The notes under the pieces are model-generated. The model made no database searches. It had not been told where the DNA came from and saw nothing but the letters and a program-made list of their open reading frames with translations. A stretch of DNA of 5,499 nucleotides. Origin: Atribacterota bacterium. GTDB taxonomy: Bacteria > Atribacterota > Phoenicimicrobiia > Phoenicimicrobiales > Phoenicimicrobiaceae. How positions within the stretch are numbered: position 1 is the stretch's first letter; each line of letters opens with the position of its first letter. Made by a program: the position numbers and the translations under genes. The DNA lies in NCBI GenBank assembly GCA_030666935.1, contig DAOUWX010000134.1:1-5499 (forward strand). Reading direction: 5' to 3'. This document shows positions 4,176 through 5,499 of this stretch, one piece after another.

Positions 4176-5471
4176 TTAGGGATAAATCTTATTTAACATC
4201 CTCGGGAAAGGAATGGTTTCGCGAATATGGCTTAAACCGCATATCCAGGCAACAGTTCTTTCTATCCCCAGACCAAATCCGGAATGAGGGACTGACCCAT
4301 ATTTCCTTAAATCTAAATACCATTCATACTTTTCTCTGGGTAATTTATGCTCTTTAATCCTTTTTTCCAATAATTCATAATCATCAATCCTTTGTCCACC
4401 CCCGATAATTTCTCCATATCCTTCCGAGGCTAACAAATCTGCACATAAAGCAACTTCTGGCTTTTGGGGGTCGGGTTTCATGTAGAAGGCTTTACATTTT
4501 ATTGGATAACGAAGAACAAAGACCGGTTTTTCGTATCTTTGTGATAATATAGTTTCATCTTCTCCTCCAAAATCATCTCCCCATTCTATTTTAGAACTAT
4601 TATTTTTTAAAATATCTATAGCTTCATCATAAGAAATTCTTGGAAAAGGTACTTTTATAACTTCTAATTTGGAAATATCTCTTTCTAGTAATTTCAATTC
4701 ATTCTTTTTCTTTTCCAGCACTTGTTTTACGATATAAGCTATCATGTTTTCCTGTATCTCGTTGTTTTCTTCGAGTTCAACATAGGCGGCTTCAGGTTCA
4801 ACCATCCAAAATTCCATTAGGTGTCTTCTGGTTTTAGATTTTTCCGCTCGAAAAGTTGGCCCAAAACAATATACTTTTCCAAAAGCCGCGGCAGTTGCCT
4901 CATTGTAAAGCTGTCCACTTTGTGCAAGATACGCTTTATCGTCAAAATATTCAGTCTCAAATAAGGTAGTAGTCCCTTCACAAGCTGCTGGAGTAAGTAT
5001 CGGTGTATCCATCAAAATAAAACCGTTCATGTCTAAAAAGTCCCGAATAGATTTGATTATCTCTGCTCTTATTCTTAGGATAGCATTTTGCCGAGGTGAC
5101 CTTAACCATAGATGACGATAATCCATTAGATATCCTACCCCATGTTCTTTTAAAGATATCGGATAATTATCTTCGGCCATACTAATAATCTCAATATTTT
5201 TTACTAAAACTTCATATCCCAAAGGAACTCTTTTTTCTTCTTTAACTACACCTGATATTTTAATCGATGATTCGTAATTAATATCGTCAGCTCTATCAAA
5301 TATTTTTTCATCCATTTCATTTTTAATGAGAGTTGCCTGAACAAAACTTGTTCCATCTCTTACAATTAAGAATTTTATTTTCCCACTTGAACGTCTATTG
5401 TAAAGCCATCCTCTAATTTCTACTTCTTTTCCTTCATAATTTTTAATATCGCTTATTCTAATAATTTCCAT
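4176..5471 (-). CDS. asnS: Asparaginyl-tRNA synthetase
   Basis: A class IIb synthetase that charges tRNA-Asn directly with asparagine in the cytosol. It has 431 residues and is complete. The N-terminal OB-fold has [14 protein letters not shown] (21-34). The catalytic core has [17 protein letters not shown] (155-171, motif 1 region), [11 protein letters not shown] (182-192), motif 2 [12 protein letters not shown] (207-218) with EFWMVEPE (220-227), [18 protein letters not shown] (351-368) and motif 3 [15 protein letters not shown] (398-412) with Arg405. [13 protein letters not shown] and [19 protein letters not shown] are typical of AsnRS and separate it from archaeal-type AspRS, which is close in fold and length. 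The ATG at 5471 has a strong Shine-Dalgarno. The promoter lies beyond the right edge. The stop is followed immediately by a heptad array with no recognisable terminator. Confidence 0.97.
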   Translation of the reverse strand: MEIIRISDIKNYEGKEVEIRGWLYNRRSSGKIKFLIVRDGTSFVQATLIKNEMDEKIFDRADDINYESSIKISGVVKEEKRVPLGYEVLVKNIEIISMAEDNYPISLKEHGVGYLMDYRHLWLRSPRQNAILRIRAEIIKSIRDFLDMNGFILMDTPILTPAACEGTTTLFETEYFDDKAYLAQSGQLYNEATAAAFGKVYCFGPTFRAEKSKTRRHLMEFWMVEPEAAYVELEENNEIQENMIAYIVKQVLEKKKNELKLLERDISKLEVIKVPFPRISYDEAIDILKNNSSKIEWGDDFGGEDETILSQRYEKPVFVLRYPIKCKAFYMKPDPQKPEVALCADLLASEGYGEIIGGGQRIDDYELLEKRIKEHKLPREKYEWYLDLRKYGSVPHSGFGLGIERTVAWICGLSHIRETIPFPRMLNKIYP

Positions 5472-5479
5472 CTATACTG

Positions 5480-5487
5480 CCTCCCTT
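5480..5487 (-). promoter_or_regulatory. Strong Shine-Dalgarno of asnS
   Basis: AAGGGAGG on the minus strand lies 8 bases before the ATG at 5471. It is the best ribosome binding site in the window and fixes the asnS start. Confidence 0.8.
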
Positions 5488-5499
5488 ATATATGATTAC

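Overview
The window is AT-rich bacterial chromosome. Every gene I can support lies on the minus strand. In transcription order, from high to low coordinates, these are an asparaginyl-tRNA synthetase (asnS, 5471-4176), an aspartyl-tRNA synthetase (aspS, 3835-2024), a 6S regulatory RNA (about 1530-1300), a 5-formyltetrahydrofolate cyclo-ligase (1027-434) and the N-terminal part of a ribosomal protein S1-type protein that runs off the left edge (309-1). No plus-strand gene is credible.

The protein families are universal and do not fix the phylum. Low GC, a bacterial-type AspRS with a GAD domain, a 6S RNA whose pRNA template resembles that of Bacillus 6S-1, and intergenic DNA full of degenerate 7-base repeats suggest an uncultured deep-branching or Firmicutes-like lineage. 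Atribacteria is my guess, held at low confidence.

Layout: 1-309 S1 N-terminus; 310-467 heptad arrays in opposite orientations around a perfect hairpin, the second array running into the end of the folate gene; 434-1027 cyclo-ligase; 1028-1160 its leader, with a 16-base palindrome and a near-consensus promoter; 1162-1217 heptad array; 1300-1530 6S RNA with a promoter at 1551-1579; 1601-1945 heptad arrays and a mirrored heptad/octad composite; 2024-3835 aspS; 3836-4175 a spacer made of heptads, a 69-bp interrupted palindrome and an octad array; 4176-5471 asnS with a strong Shine-Dalgarno.

Functionally the window is housekeeping: tRNA charging, ribosome function, folate one-carbon recycling and global transcription control by 6S RNA. 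Two points stand out. A 6S RNA lies directly upstream of a 5-FCL gene on the same strand, as in the proteobacterial ssrS-ygfA locus. The other is a pervasive system of inverted heptad/octad repeats that fills the intergenic regions and supplies the last codons and stop of the cyclo-ligase. AspRS also carries a His at a position linked to relaxed tRNA specificity, although asnS is next door.
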